DNA of 38,102 nt from Bacteroidales bacterium (GTDB taxonomy: Bacteria > Bacteroidota > Bacteroidia > Bacteroidales > UBA932): positions 1 through 38,102 of the forward strand of contig JAFRPH010000050.1 in NCBI GenBank assembly GCA_017429205.1, read 5' to 3'. Each line of letters starts with the position of its first letter. The first letter of the stretch is position 1. This document shows positions 30,915-38,102 of this stretch, one piece after another. The translations under genes and the position numbers were made by a program. The notes beneath the pieces were generated by a model. That model searched no databases and was not told the origin of the DNA. It was given only the letters and a program-made list of their open reading frames with translations.

Positions 30915-32069
30915 TTAAGCGGTTTTCACTTTCTTCATCCGCCGGTTGATGTGGCTCGTGACGACGCAGTGGTCGATGAGCGGGGCCATCGTGTTCATGA
31001 ACAGGATGGCGAGCATCATGCCCTCCATGTAGCCCGGATTCCACAGGCGCACGATGACGGCGAGGGCGCCGACGAGGAAGCCGTAGATCCACTTGCCGGT
31101 CTCGGTCTGGGCCGCGGTCACCGGGTCGGTGGCCATGAACACGGAGCCGAACAGGAAGCCGCCCATCACCAGCTGATAGTAGCACGGGACGGCGGTGGCG
31201 CCGGCGAGCTGGCCGAGCCAGCCCACGAGGAGGCCGCCGGCGACGCTGGAGACCATGATCTTCCAGGAGGCCACGCCCGTCCAGACGAGCAGGATGGCGC
31301 CGAGGAGGATGGCGATCACGCTGGTCTCACCGGTGGAGCCGGGGATGAAACCGTAGAACATGTCCATGAAGGAGTACTGGCCCACGGCGCCGGAGACGGC
31401 GTCGAAGCCGCCGTCGTGCGCGATGGCGAGCGGGGTGGCCGCGGAGACCGCGTCGACGTCCTTGAGGGCGGAGACCCAGGTCTTGGACACCCACACGGAG
31501 GAGCCGGACATGGACGAAGGATAGGAGAAGAACAGGAAGGCGCGGGCCACGAGGGCCGGGTTCCAGATGTTCATGCCGGTGCCGCCGAACACTTCCTTGA
31601 CGAAGATGACGGAGAAGGCCACGGCGAGGGCGAGCATCCACAGGGGAACGTCCACCGGGACGATGAGCGGGATGAGGAAGCCGGTGACGAGGTAGCCCTC
31701 GTTCACTTCCTCGCCGCGGATCTGGGAGGAGCCGAACTCGATGGCGAGGCCCACGAGGTAGGAGACCACGAACAGCGGGAGCATCCGCAGGAGTCCGTAC
31801 CAGAACATGTGCCAGAAGGTCCAGTCGAGGCCGTAGGTGAGGGAGGTCTGCAGGCCCACGTTGTACATGCCGAACAGGGCGGCCGGAACGAGGGCGATGA
31901 CGACCATGATCATCACGCGCTTGAGGTCGATGCCGTCACGGACGTGGGCGCCTTTCGCGGTCACCGTGCCCGGAACGCGGAGGAAGGTGTCGAACGCATC
32001 GATGGTAGAGTGAAGCCAATACAGCTTGCCGCCTTTTTCGAAGAGGCCGGGTTTCTTTTCGTCTGCCAT
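30915..32069 (-). CDS. nqrB: Na+-translocating NADH:quinone reductase subunit B
   Basis: A 384-residue membrane subunit of about ten helices, carrying covalent FMN and riboflavin and the main sodium path. GGTGMNIWNPALVARAFLFFSYP is the conserved loop. The FMN-binding threonine is Thr212 in VSAATPLA, where the classic motif is SGAT; Gly to Ala is a modest change next to the attachment site. IDHCVVTSHINRRMKK closes it. It starts three bases after nqrA, and nqrC follows at 12 bases. Confidence 0.97.
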   Translation of the reverse strand: MADEKKPGLFEKGGKLYWLHSTIDAFDTFLRVPGTVTAKGAHVRDGIDLKRVMIMVVIALVPAALFGMYNVGLQTSLTYGLDWTFWHMFWYGLLRMLPLFVVSYLVGLAIEFGSSQIRGEEVNEGYLVTGFLIPLIVPVDVPLWMLALAVAFSVIFVKEVFGGTGMNIWNPALVARAFLFFSYPSSMSGSSVWVSKTWVSALKDVDAVSAATPLAIAHDGGFDAVSGAVGQYSFMDMFYGFIPGSTGETSVIAILLGAILLVWTGVASWKIMVSSVAGGLLVGWLGQLAGATAVPCYYQLVMGGFLFGSVFMATDPVTAAQTETGKWIYGFLVGALAVIVRLWNPGYMEGMMLAILFMNTMAPLIDHCVVTSHINRRMKKVKTA

Positions 32070-32072
32070 AAC

Positions 32073-33413
32073 TTATGCCATTTCTTTAATCATCAGGTCG
32101 ATACCCTGCTGGATCATGGCCTGGATGTCGTTCTTGGAAGGGTCCACATAGTCGCAGAGGGCCAGGTCCTCGGGCAGGACCTCGTAGATGCCGAACTTCT
32201 CCATCTTCTCGATGTCGCCCGCGAGGCAGGCCTTGATCAGGTAGATGGGGAAGATGTCCATCGGGGTCACATCCTCGAAGCACTTGGTCTCGACGAAGGC
32301 GCGCGGGCCGCCGTGGAGGTTGGTGTCCATGTCGTACTTCTTGCCCGGGGTGAGCCAGGAGAAGTAGCACCAGGAGGAGCTGTGGACTTTCGGACGGAAG
32401 GGCTTCGCCCAGCCGAACCACTCGCGCTCCGTGCCTTCGTGCAGGAGGGTGAGCTGGTCCTGGAAGTAACCGAGGCAGCCGTCGGCGCCGAGGTTCTCGC
32501 CGGTGAGGACGTCACCGCCGATGACGCGGGCGTCCGCCGGGACGTCGACGAGTTCCTTCACGGGCGTGCCCGGGAGGGCGACGACGTAGGCGGGGTCGGC
32601 GACCACGGGGCCGGTGACCGCCACCTTGCGGGTGAGGTCCAGCTTGCCGGTGTTGATGACGCGGCCGAGGGCGGCCAGGAGCGTGACGGGCATCGTCCAC
32701 ACGGTCTCGCCCTTCTGGATGGGCGCGATGTGGCTGATCTGCACGCCCACGTTGCCGGCGGGATGCTTGCCGCTGACGGCGTGGACGATCGCATTCTCCA
32801 CCTTGTGGAACGGGCTGCTGTTCCAGACGGCCTTGTTCACGGTGAGATGGACGCCTCCGTCGGTGAGCTTGCCGAGGGCGTTCACGCCGGCCTGGATGTC
32901 GGCGAGGCGGTCGCCGAGGGTGAACTCGGTGTCGGCCGCGAGCGGGGCGGTGCTGAACGTGGAGACGAAGATGGCCTTCGGGCGCAGGTCGGGGTCCGCC
33001 TGGATGCCGTAGGGACGCTGGATGAGGGCGTTCCAGAGGCCGGTCTTGAGGAGAAGCGCTTTCACCGCTTCCGCATCGGCGGGGACTTTCGTCCCGAAGT
33101 CGACGTACTCCTGGGAGGCGTCGGCCTCGACGAGGACGGCGAGCAGCTTGCGCTTGTCACCCCGGACGACGCTCTTCACCGTGCCGCTGACGGGCGAGGT
33201 GACGAGGATCTGGGGCTTCTGCTTGTCGGCGAGAACGGGGGAACCGGCGAGGACGCGGTCGCCTTCCTTCACGAGAAGTCTCGGAAGAAAGCCCTTGAAA
33301 TCAGTGGGTTTGACGGCGACGACGCCCGGTTTGACCGTCTTGGCGACTTTCTGGGCGGCGGCACCCTTCACGGGAATGTCGAGGCCCTTTTTCAAATCGA
33401 GCTGGTTAGACAT
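32073..33413 (-). CDS. nqrA: Na+-translocating NADH:quinone reductase subunit A
   Basis: A 446-residue cytoplasmic subunit and first gene of the operon. It has an N-terminal barrel/hybrid domain (LDIPVKGAAAQKV, DFKGFLPRLLVKEGDRVLAGSPV, SPVSGTVKSVVRGDKR) and a Rossmann-like part. LPEDLALCDYVDPSKNDIQAMIQQGIDLMIKE closes the protein. The subunit helps bind quinone and the peripheral parts of the complex. The ATG is at 33413; the upstream A/T-rich 80 bases are shared with pcrA and should carry both promoters, but no exact TAnnTTTG was found for nqrA. Confidence 0.96.
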   Translation of the reverse strand: MSNQLDLKKGLDIPVKGAAAQKVAKTVKPGVVAVKPTDFKGFLPRLLVKEGDRVLAGSPVLADKQKPQILVTSPVSGTVKSVVRGDKRKLLAVLVEADASQEYVDFGTKVPADAEAVKALLLKTGLWNALIQRPYGIQADPDLRPKAIFVSTFSTAPLAADTEFTLGDRLADIQAGVNALGKLTDGGVHLTVNKAVWNSSPFHKVENAIVHAVSGKHPAGNVGVQISHIAPIQKGETVWTMPVTLLAALGRVINTGKLDLTRKVAVTGPVVADPAYVVALPGTPVKELVDVPADARVIGGDVLTGENLGADGCLGYFQDQLTLLHEGTEREWFGWAKPFRPKVHSSSWCYFSWLTPGKKYDMDTNLHGGPRAFVETKCFEDVTPMDIFPIYLIKACLAGDIEKMEKFGIYEVLPEDLALCDYVDPSKNDIQAMIQQGIDLMIKEMA

Positions 33414-33496
33414 TATTGCAGTAAAATTGAGTTTACTTAATATAATGTGCGAATTTACGCATTTTTTCGCTATTTTCGTAAAAAGTTTTGGTAGTT

Positions 33497-35956
33497 ATGA
33501 GTGCGATACTCGAGGATTTGAACAAGGAGCAGAGGCAAGCGGTTGAGTGTGTGGAAGGACCGGTGCTGATCGTGGCGGGGGCAGGCTCCGGGAAGACCCG
33601 CGTATTGACTTCCAGAATCGCCTATATGATCGAGCAAGGGACGGATCCCTCCCGGATCCTGGCCCTGACCTTTACCAAGAAAGCGGCCGGCGAGATGAAG
33701 GAGCGCATCGGCCAGATGGTGGGGGAGCGCAAGGCCCGCCGCATCTGGATGGGCACCTTCCATTCCGTCTTCATCCGCTTCCTGCGGGAGTTCGCCGACG
33801 CCATCGGCTTCCCTCCCACTTTCACCATCTACGACACCGGCGACTCCGTGAGCGCCATCAAGGTGTGTCTCAAGCAGTTGGGCCTGGACGAAAAGCTGTA
33901 CAAGCCCAAGGAGGTGCTCGCCCGCATCTCCAAGGCGAAGAACGACCTGGTCACGCCCACGCCGTACGCGAACGGCGCCGCCGGCTACCGGGAGGACGAC
34001 CGGGTGCACAAGAAGCCCGAGATCTACCGCGTGTACCAGGCCTACTGCCAGCTGTGCCGGCAGTCGGGAGTGATGGACTTCGACGACATCCTCCTGTACC
34101 TGAACATCCTCCTGAAGCAGAGCCCCGACGCCCTGGCCTCGATTTCCGAGCGCTTCGACGCCATCCTCGTGGACGAGTACCAGGATACGAACTATGCGCA
34201 GTACCTGATTCTCAAGAAACTGGCGGCGGTGCACCGGAACCTGTGCGTGGTGGGCGACGACTCGCAGTCCATCTACGCCTTCCGCGGGGCCAAGATCGAG
34301 AACATCCTGAACTTCAAGAAGGATTTCCCGGAGGCGAAGACCTTCCGCCTGGAGCGCAACTACCGCTCCACCCGCAACATCGTGAACGCGGCGAACTCGC
34401 TGATCGCCAACAACGAAGGCCGGATTCCGAAACAGTGCGTGTCGATGGGCGATGAAGGGGAGAAGATCCGGCTCGTACGGGCCTACACCGAACAGGAGGA
34501 GGCCGCCCTCATCGCGTCGGCCATCCTGCAGCGGATGCACGAGGTCCACGCCGAGTACGAGGATTTCGCCATCCTGTACCGTACGAACGCCCAGTCCCGC
34601 GCCCTGGAGGAGCAGCTCCGCAAGCGGAACATCCCGTACATCATCTACTCGGGGAACTCTTTCTTCGAGCGAGCGGAAGTCAAGGATATGATGGCCTATT
34701 TCAAGCTGGCCGCGAACACGAACGACGACGAGTCCTTCAAACGGGCGGTGAACAAGCCCGCCCGCGGCATCGGCGACACGTCGCTGGCGGCCCTGGCCGC
34801 GGCGGCGCAGGCGAAGGGCGCTTCGCTGTACGGCGCCGCCTGGGCGGAGGACCTGGAGACCTTCGGCCTCCGCGCCGCCGCCGTCGGCAAGATCCGCGCC
34901 TTCTGCCAGATGATCGCCAAGGTGGCGGAGACGCTCGGGCAGACGGATGCCTACGAGGCGGCGAAAACCCTCGCCTCCGACTCCGGCCTGTACCTCTTCT
35001 ACAAGAGCGACAACTCCATCGAGGGCCAGGCCCGCGCCGCGAACGTCCAGGAGCTCCTGGACAGCGTGGCGGGCTACGTGGAGGAAGTCCAGGGCGACGC
35101 CCGCAACGCGCTGGTCGAGGACGGCCGCTACGACGACGCTTCGGAAGTCCCGGAGGCGGACCTCCCGCTGGTCACGCTTCCCGAGTTCCTGGAGAACATC
35201 TCGCTTCTGTCCAACGTGGACGTGGCCGATGACGAGACCTCCAACAAAGTGGCCCTGATGACGGCCCATTCCGCCAAGGGCCTGGAATTCCCCTATGTGT
35301 TCGTCTCCGGAATGGAGGAGAACCTGTTCCCCTCCGGCGGCTGGATGCTCACGGAGCCGGAGCTGGAAGAGGAGCGCCGCCTGTTCTACGTCGCCCTCAC
35401 CCGGGCCAAGACGGCCGTCGCGCTCACCTTCGCGCAGACGCGGATGCGCAACGGCAAGCACGAAAGCAACGCTCCCAGCCGCTTCCTCCGCGAGATTGCG
35501 CCGCAGTACATCCAGAATCCCCTCCGGAAAGAGGACTTCCAGGTGGAGCGGTCGCTGGACGACGACGACCATCCCGGCTTCCGGTTCGGACGGTTCGGGG
35601 GAGGGAGAGAGGCTCCTTCACGGCCGATGGCCGCTCGGAATGACAGGGGCGGTGCGCCCGTCCGGACAAACAGGGGCCTGACCGGGGGGGCGATTAGTCC
35701 TGTCGGGACCCCGCGGCCGACCACCCAGGAGGCGGTGCTGAACCGGCCGTTGCCGCCCAAGGTGCCGGACTCCGAATTCACCCCGGACCCGATGTCCAGC
35801 TTCCACGTGGGCGATACGATCGAACACAATCGTTTTGGGGTTGGAAAAGTCCTAAAAATATCTGGGGAAGTGCCGGATATCAAGGCGAGCATCGCTTTTG
35901 AGAAATATGGCGAAAAAATTTTATTACTGAAATATGCTAAGATTCGTCATATATGA
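33497..35956 (+). CDS. pcrA: UvrD/PcrA-type superfamily 1A DNA helicase
   Basis: An 819-residue 3'-5' helicase with all SF1A motifs: GAGSGKT (28-34), FTKKAAGEM, DEYQDTN, VGDDSQSIYAFRGA, ERNYRSTRNI, TAHSAKGLEFPYVF and FYVALTRAK. A long, Arg/Gly/Pro-rich linker leads to a C-terminal Tudor-like module (VGDTIEHNRFGVGKVL...KILLLKYAKI), the RNA-polymerase-binding end of PcrA. It acts in nucleotide excision repair, replication restart and removal of RecA or stalled polymerase. The start is the ATG at 33497. A -7-like TATTTTCG lies about 20 bases upstream. The linker (about residues 690-765) is variable and probably disordered. Confidence 0.95.
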   Translation: MSAILEDLNKEQRQAVECVEGPVLIVAGAGSGKTRVLTSRIAYMIEQGTDPSRILALTFTKKAAGEMKERIGQMVGERKARRIWMGTFHSVFIRFLREFADAIGFPPTFTIYDTGDSVSAIKVCLKQLGLDEKLYKPKEVLARISKAKNDLVTPTPYANGAAGYREDDRVHKKPEIYRVYQAYCQLCRQSGVMDFDDILLYLNILLKQSPDALASISERFDAILVDEYQDTNYAQYLILKKLAAVHRNLCVVGDDSQSIYAFRGAKIENILNFKKDFPEAKTFRLERNYRSTRNIVNAANSLIANNEGRIPKQCVSMGDEGEKIRLVRAYTEQEEAALIASAILQRMHEVHAEYEDFAILYRTNAQSRALEEQLRKRNIPYIIYSGNSFFERAEVKDMMAYFKLAANTNDDESFKRAVNKPARGIGDTSLAALAAAAQAKGASLYGAAWAEDLETFGLRAAAVGKIRAFCQMIAKVAETLGQTDAYEAAKTLASDSGLYLFYKSDNSIEGQARAANVQELLDSVAGYVEEVQGDARNALVEDGRYDDASEVPEADLPLVTLPEFLENISLLSNVDVADDETSNKVALMTAHSAKGLEFPYVFVSGMEENLFPSGGWMLTEPELEEERRLFYVALTRAKTAVALTFAQTRMRNGKHESNAPSRFLREIAPQYIQNPLRKEDFQVERSLDDDDHPGFRFGRFGGGREAPSRPMAARNDRGGAPVRTNRGLTGGAISPVGTPRPTTQEAVLNRPLPPKVPDSEFTPDPMSSFHVGDTIEHNRFGVGKVLKISGEVPDIKASIAFEKYGEKILLLKYAKIRHI

Positions 35957-35986
35957 TTGATTTATAGAAAAACTTTCTTATCTTTG
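35957..35986 (+). promoter_or_regulatory. Promoter of the small RNA after pcrA
   Basis: TTG (35957-35959), a 19-nt spacer and TATCTTTG (35979-35986) match the consensus exactly. The element begins directly at the end of pcrA. Transcription should start near 35993. Confidence 0.7.
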
Positions 35987-35992
35987 TAGCGA

Positions 35993-36117
35993 AGTTTTTC
36001 ATAGTTTAAGTTTAGGTTAAGTAGCGTGCCCGACGCAGAGATGCGTCGGGCACGTGAATTTAGGACTGACCTATGATTGAAAAATCCAACCCTGGCGAGG
36101 TTGGATTTTATTTTTTA
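35993..36117 (+). ncRNA. Predicted small RNA between pcrA and glnA
   Basis: A consensus promoter and a strong terminator frame a 120-nt unit. It holds an unusually stable perfect hairpin: CGTGCCCGACGCA (36025-36037) pairs with TGCGTCGGGCACG (36042-36054) across a GAGA tetraloop. Before it lies an A/T-rich single-stranded 5' part; after it TTTAGGACTGAC (36059-36070), which recurs as TTAGGACTGAC at 36126-36136. An 18-codon frame from the ATG at 36073 overlaps the terminator and is not a credible gene. Regulatory RNA is the best guess; no Rfam family is recognised. Confidence 0.55.
36081..36117. terminator. Bidirectional terminator between the small RNA and glnA
   Basis: AAAATCCAACC (36081-36091) pairs with GGTTGGATTTT (36099-36109) over a seven-base loop. 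It is followed on the plus strand by TTTTATTTTTT and on the minus strand by TTTTTC. It would end both the small RNA and the glnA transcript. Confidence 0.8.
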
Positions 36118-36148
36118 CCAAAAGATTAGGACTGACTTTCTCATCCCG

Positions 36149-37663
36149 CTACCCGCAATAGAAGTACTGGTCCACCAGTTTGCGCATCAGGGCCGGGTCC
36201 TTCTTGGCGTCGGCGTGGAGGTGCTTGTCGTGGTGGCTCTTCAGGGCGGTGATGATTCCGTCGATCATCCGGGGCTTGAAAACGCCGGCTTCCTCATAGG
36301 CGGCGCGCGCTTTTTCCAGGCAGGCCGCGGATTCGGCGCAGCAGGTCGGGAGGGAGTCGAGGGTCGCGAGCCGCGCGGCGTTCTCGCTCTTGTGGATGTC
36401 CATGTCCACATACTTGTCGGCCGCGATCCGCAGCGCCTCCTCGACCGGCATCTCCAGGCCCTTGCGGGCGGCGACGCACAGGCCGGCCATCAGCTGGTAG
36501 ATGTCGGCGGAGCAGTCGGGGCTGCGCATCTCGAAGGTCTGCTTGTCGGTGGTGTCGGCCTTGACCGGCTGCTCGTGCGGATTGGCGCGGGTGCACATGT
36601 CCACGCCGGAGGACCATCCCAGCGGCACGCGGACGAGGGCGGAGCGGTTGCAATCGCCCCAGCACACGTTGGTCGGCGCCTCCTGGTGCGGGACCAGGCG
36701 GAAGTAGGAGGTGGGGTTCTTGTTGCCGAAGGCCGTGATGGACGGGGCCATCAGCATCAGGCCGGCGATGGCGCGGCGGGCGACCTCGGACAGCTTGCCG
36801 TCCGGGCCCAGGGTGACGTTCTTCCCTTCCTGCATCAGGCGCATGTGGATGTGCATCCCGGAACCGGCCTTGCCCACGGTGATCTTCGGGGCGAAGGACA
36901 CGTCCAGGCCCCATTGGTACGCGAGGTTCCGGATGACCCATTTCGCCAGCAGGAGCTGGTCGGCGGCCGTTTCCACCGGATTCGGGAGGAACTCGATCTC
37001 GTTCTGCTCATAGACCTTCCCGTCCAGGGTGAAGTTGCCCACCTCGCTGTGTCCGTACTTGATCTGGCCGCCGGTCTTGGCGACGTGGACCATGCAAGCG
37101 CGGCGGAAATCGTTCAGCTTGGCGAAGGGTTCGGACTCGTGGTAGCCCTTCTGGTCCGTGGCGGGGAACAGGGGCTCCGCGTCGGTGATGACGTAGTATT
37201 CCAGCTCGCCCATCGCCTCGAAAGTCAGGCCCGTGGACTGGTAGAAGGCGTCCTCGGCCCGCATCAGGGTCATATAGGGGGCGCAGTCGAACGGCTCGCC
37301 GTCCTTCGTGAAGAAGCTGCACAGGAAGCACAGCGTCGGGATTTCGTTGAACGGGTCCACGAACGCCGTCCGGTAGCGTGGGATGACATACAGGTCGCTG
37401 TTTCCGGCCTCGATGAAGGAAGGGAACAGGCTGGACCCGTCCACGCGCTCGCCTTCGGTGAGCACCGTCTCGACATAGGCGAGATTGTTCACGGTGAAAT
37501 TCAGCGTCTTCACGCGCCCGTCCTCGGCGGGGTACATGAAATCGATCATCCGGATCCCTTTCTCCCGGATGAACTTGACCATATCGGCGCGGGTGAAATC
37601 CTCCGGCCGCTTCCCCAGGAAGGAGACCACTTCGTTGGGGTTCAGTTCAATACGAGCGTCCAT
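36149..37663 (-). CDS. glnA: Glutamine synthetase, type I
   Basis: A 504-residue cytoplasmic enzyme that makes glutamine from glutamate, ammonia and ATP. The N-terminal beta-grasp domain (KFIREKGIRMIDFMYPAEDGRVKTLNF, GSSLFPSF) is followed by the catalytic core with GELEYYVITD, GKAGSGMHIHMRL (substrate His), FGNKNPTSYFRLVPHQEAPTNVCWG, NRSALVRVP and FEMRSPDCSADIYQLMAGL. The length and motif order fit GSI-type enzymes. I chose the ATG at 37663; longer in-frame starts overlap the promoter at 37689-37719. A terminator follows the stop. No PII or transporter gene adjoins it. Whether it is adenylylation-regulated was not judged. Confidence 0.93.
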   Translation of the reverse strand: MDARIELNPNEVVSFLGKRPEDFTRADMVKFIREKGIRMIDFMYPAEDGRVKTLNFTVNNLAYVETVLTEGERVDGSSLFPSFIEAGNSDLYVIPRYRTAFVDPFNEIPTLCFLCSFFTKDGEPFDCAPYMTLMRAEDAFYQSTGLTFEAMGELEYYVITDAEPLFPATDQKGYHESEPFAKLNDFRRACMVHVAKTGGQIKYGHSEVGNFTLDGKVYEQNEIEFLPNPVETAADQLLLAKWVIRNLAYQWGLDVSFAPKITVGKAGSGMHIHMRLMQEGKNVTLGPDGKLSEVARRAIAGLMLMAPSITAFGNKNPTSYFRLVPHQEAPTNVCWGDCNRSALVRVPLGWSSGVDMCTRANPHEQPVKADTTDKQTFEMRSPDCSADIYQLMAGLCVAARKGLEMPVEEALRIAADKYVDMDIHKSENAARLATLDSLPTCCAESAACLEKARAAYEEAGVFKPRMIDGIITALKSHHDKHLHADAKKDPALMRKLVDQYFYCG

Positions 37664-37688
37664 TATCAATTGTGCGGTTAGTGGTACG

Positions 37689-37719
37689 CAAAGATAATAA
37701 ATCATTATCAAATCTCAAA
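37689..37719 (-). promoter_or_regulatory. Promoter of glnA
   Basis: On the minus strand, TTTG (37719-37716), a 19-nt spacer and TATCTTTG (37696-37689) match the consensus exactly. The ATG at 37663 follows after a leader of about 20 bases. Confidence 0.75.
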
Positions 37720-37756
37720 TGATTGCTTTCATATCTTAACAACACGTGGCGCCCCC

Positions 37757-37787
37757 TTGGTTTTCTCGGAAACTATCCGTACCTTTG
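37757..37787 (+). promoter_or_regulatory. Promoter of tRNA-Gly
   Basis: TTGG (37757-37760), a 19-nt spacer and TACCTTTG (37780-37787) lie just before the tRNA, whose 5' end is at 37797. Confidence 0.7.
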
Positions 37788-37796
37788 TATTCCCGC

Positions 37797-37869
37797 GCGG
37801 AATTAGCTCAGTTGGTAGAGCGTTGGCTTCCCAAGCCGAAGGTCGCGAGTTCGAACCTCGTATTCCGCT
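37797..37869 (+). tRNA. tRNA-Gly (anticodon CCC)
   Basis: A 73-nt cloverleaf. The acceptor GCGGAAT pairs with ATTCCGC and the discriminator base is T. The D-arm AGCTCAGTTGGTAGAGC is standard. The anticodon loop TTCCCAA is closed by TTGGC/GCCGA and gives CCC for Gly codon GGG. The T-arm is CGAG-GTTCGAA-type with TTCGAAC. The CCA end is not encoded. A promoter lies upstream and a strong terminator directly downstream, so it is a single-gene unit. It lies between glnA and an IS end. Confidence 0.96.
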
Positions 37870-37872
37870 CTG

Positions 37873-37903
37873 AAAAAGTCTGGCTTTCGGCCAGACTTTT
37901 TCT
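37873..37903 (+). terminator. Terminator of tRNA-Gly
   Basis: AAAAAGTCTGGC (37873-37884) pairs with GCCAGACTTTTT (37890-37901), forming 12 pairs with a TTTCG loop and a built-in T-tract. Confidence 0.85.
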
Positions 37904-37913
37904 TGTTTATTTA

Positions 37914-37931
37914 CCGGGGGAAGACCCCCGG
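37914..37931. repeat. Short GC hairpin repeat
   Basis: CCGGGGG-AAGA-CCCCCGG forms a seven-pair hairpin. It resembles the core of the palindromic element at 27344-27496 and probably belongs to the same dispersed intergenic repeat group. Confidence 0.45.
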
Positions 37932-37966
37932 ACCCCCTCCGTCGGCTTCGCCTCCGAAGCATGACT

Positions 37967-38102
37967 TGTCCTGAAATAGGTTTACACTGAATGATGTAAA
38001 ACTGTAAACTTTATTTAGGACAAAATGAACAGAAAGACTTACAGCAAGGATGAGAAGTTGAGTATCATCCAAGCGTACCTCTCCTCCGGAGAGTCTATGG
38101 AA
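37967..38102 (+). mobile_element. Left end of an IS3-like insertion sequence (continues beyond the window)
   Basis: The element appears to start with TGTCCTGAAATAGGTTTAC (37967-37985), a typical terminal repeat. An imperfect inverse, GTAAACTTTATTTAGGACA (38004-38022), lies just inside, three bases before the transposase start. Its right end and target duplication are outside the window. Confidence 0.65.
38025..38102 (+). CDS. IS3-type transposase OrfA (5' end only)
   Basis: Only 26 codons lie in the window. The peptide starts MNRKTYSKDEKLSIIQAYLS and continues SGESME, which is the first helix-turn-helix region of IS3-family OrfA (recognition of the terminal repeats). The ATG is three bases after the internal inverted repeat, so that repeat may influence transposase expression. 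OrfB with the DDE catalytic residues would follow outside the window. Confidence 0.75.
   Translation, partial: MNRKTYSKDEKLSIIQAYLSSGESME

Noticed and set aside
29466..33440. A 1324-codon open frame on the plus strand across the nqr operon
   Set aside because: It is the complement of six well-conserved nqr genes; its peptide is a low-complexity Asp/Glu/Gly/His/Val mix caused by high GC.
36073..36129. An 18-codon peptide gene
   Set aside because: It coincides with the terminator hairpin and lacks a ribosome-binding region.
1..38102. CRISPR arrays, rRNA genes, phage structural genes, replication origin
   Set aside because: No regularly spaced direct repeats, rRNA sequence, phage modules or DnaA-box clusters were noticed on either strand.

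Overview
The window looks like a chromosome segment of an uncultivated, fairly GC-rich member of the Bacteroidales. The evidence is the Bacteroidetes-type promoter (TTTG or TTG, 19-20 nt, TAnnTTTG), found upstream of many genes and often only a few bases from the start codon. The gene families agree: a six-gene Na+-translocating NADH:quinone reductase operon, fimbrillin-like lipoproteins, a FISUMP domain, DIP1984 and YccF proteins. The exact genus cannot be read from the sequence.

Layout. (1) Positions 1-102: start of a small heat-shock protein that runs off the left edge. (2) About 300-6700: an accessory island, largely lower in GC than its surroundings. It holds two or three small RNA units, a hypothetical protein, a likely operon (dCTP-pyrophosphatase-like MazG enzyme, PD-(D/E)XK nuclease/superfamily 1 helicase of the DUF2075 family, two-helix membrane protein), an orphan CdiA-C-like nuclease, a broken hsdM, a broken signal-anchored protein, a four-helix membrane protein and remnants of mobile elements. 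A 23-bp repeat occurs in three exact copies and one degenerate copy here. Copies lie just upstream of the promoters of the accessory genes and exactly where hsdM is cut off. (3) 6912-11783: Rpn-family nuclease, secreted esterase-like hydrolase, DIP1984 protein, a membrane-anchored TIR protein with an extracytoplasmic FISUMP domain, and a DUF3298 lipoprotein. (4) 11808-18806: housekeeping genes nnrD, a DMT transporter, bcp, a HAD phosphatase, yccF, a hypothetical gene with msrA, and uvrA. (5) 18803-24149: six glycosyltransferase or cell-surface polysaccharide genes in tightly packed, partly convergent units. (6) 24193-26512: two fimbrial-type lipoproteins. (7) 26671-33413: a DUF47/PhoU-like gene, a palindromic element, and nqrABCDEF on the minus strand. 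(8) 33497-38102: pcrA/uvrD-type helicase, a predicted small RNA, glnA, tRNA-Gly(CCC), and the left end of an IS3-like element that runs off the right edge.

How the parts fit. The right two thirds is stable chromosome: respiration, DNA repair, nitrogen assimilation and envelope building. The left part is a turnover zone. The most promising undescribed element there is the set of repeat-headed cassettes carrying candidate defence genes (dNTP pyrophosphatase with nuclease-helicase, orphan RNase-like toxin domain, HsdM remnant), with a promoter-driven small RNA converging on the nuclease gene. A second candidate is the TIR-membrane-FISUMP protein, whose architecture suggests a signalling or immune receptor. 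Functions in both cases are inferred from domain content and context, not demonstrated.
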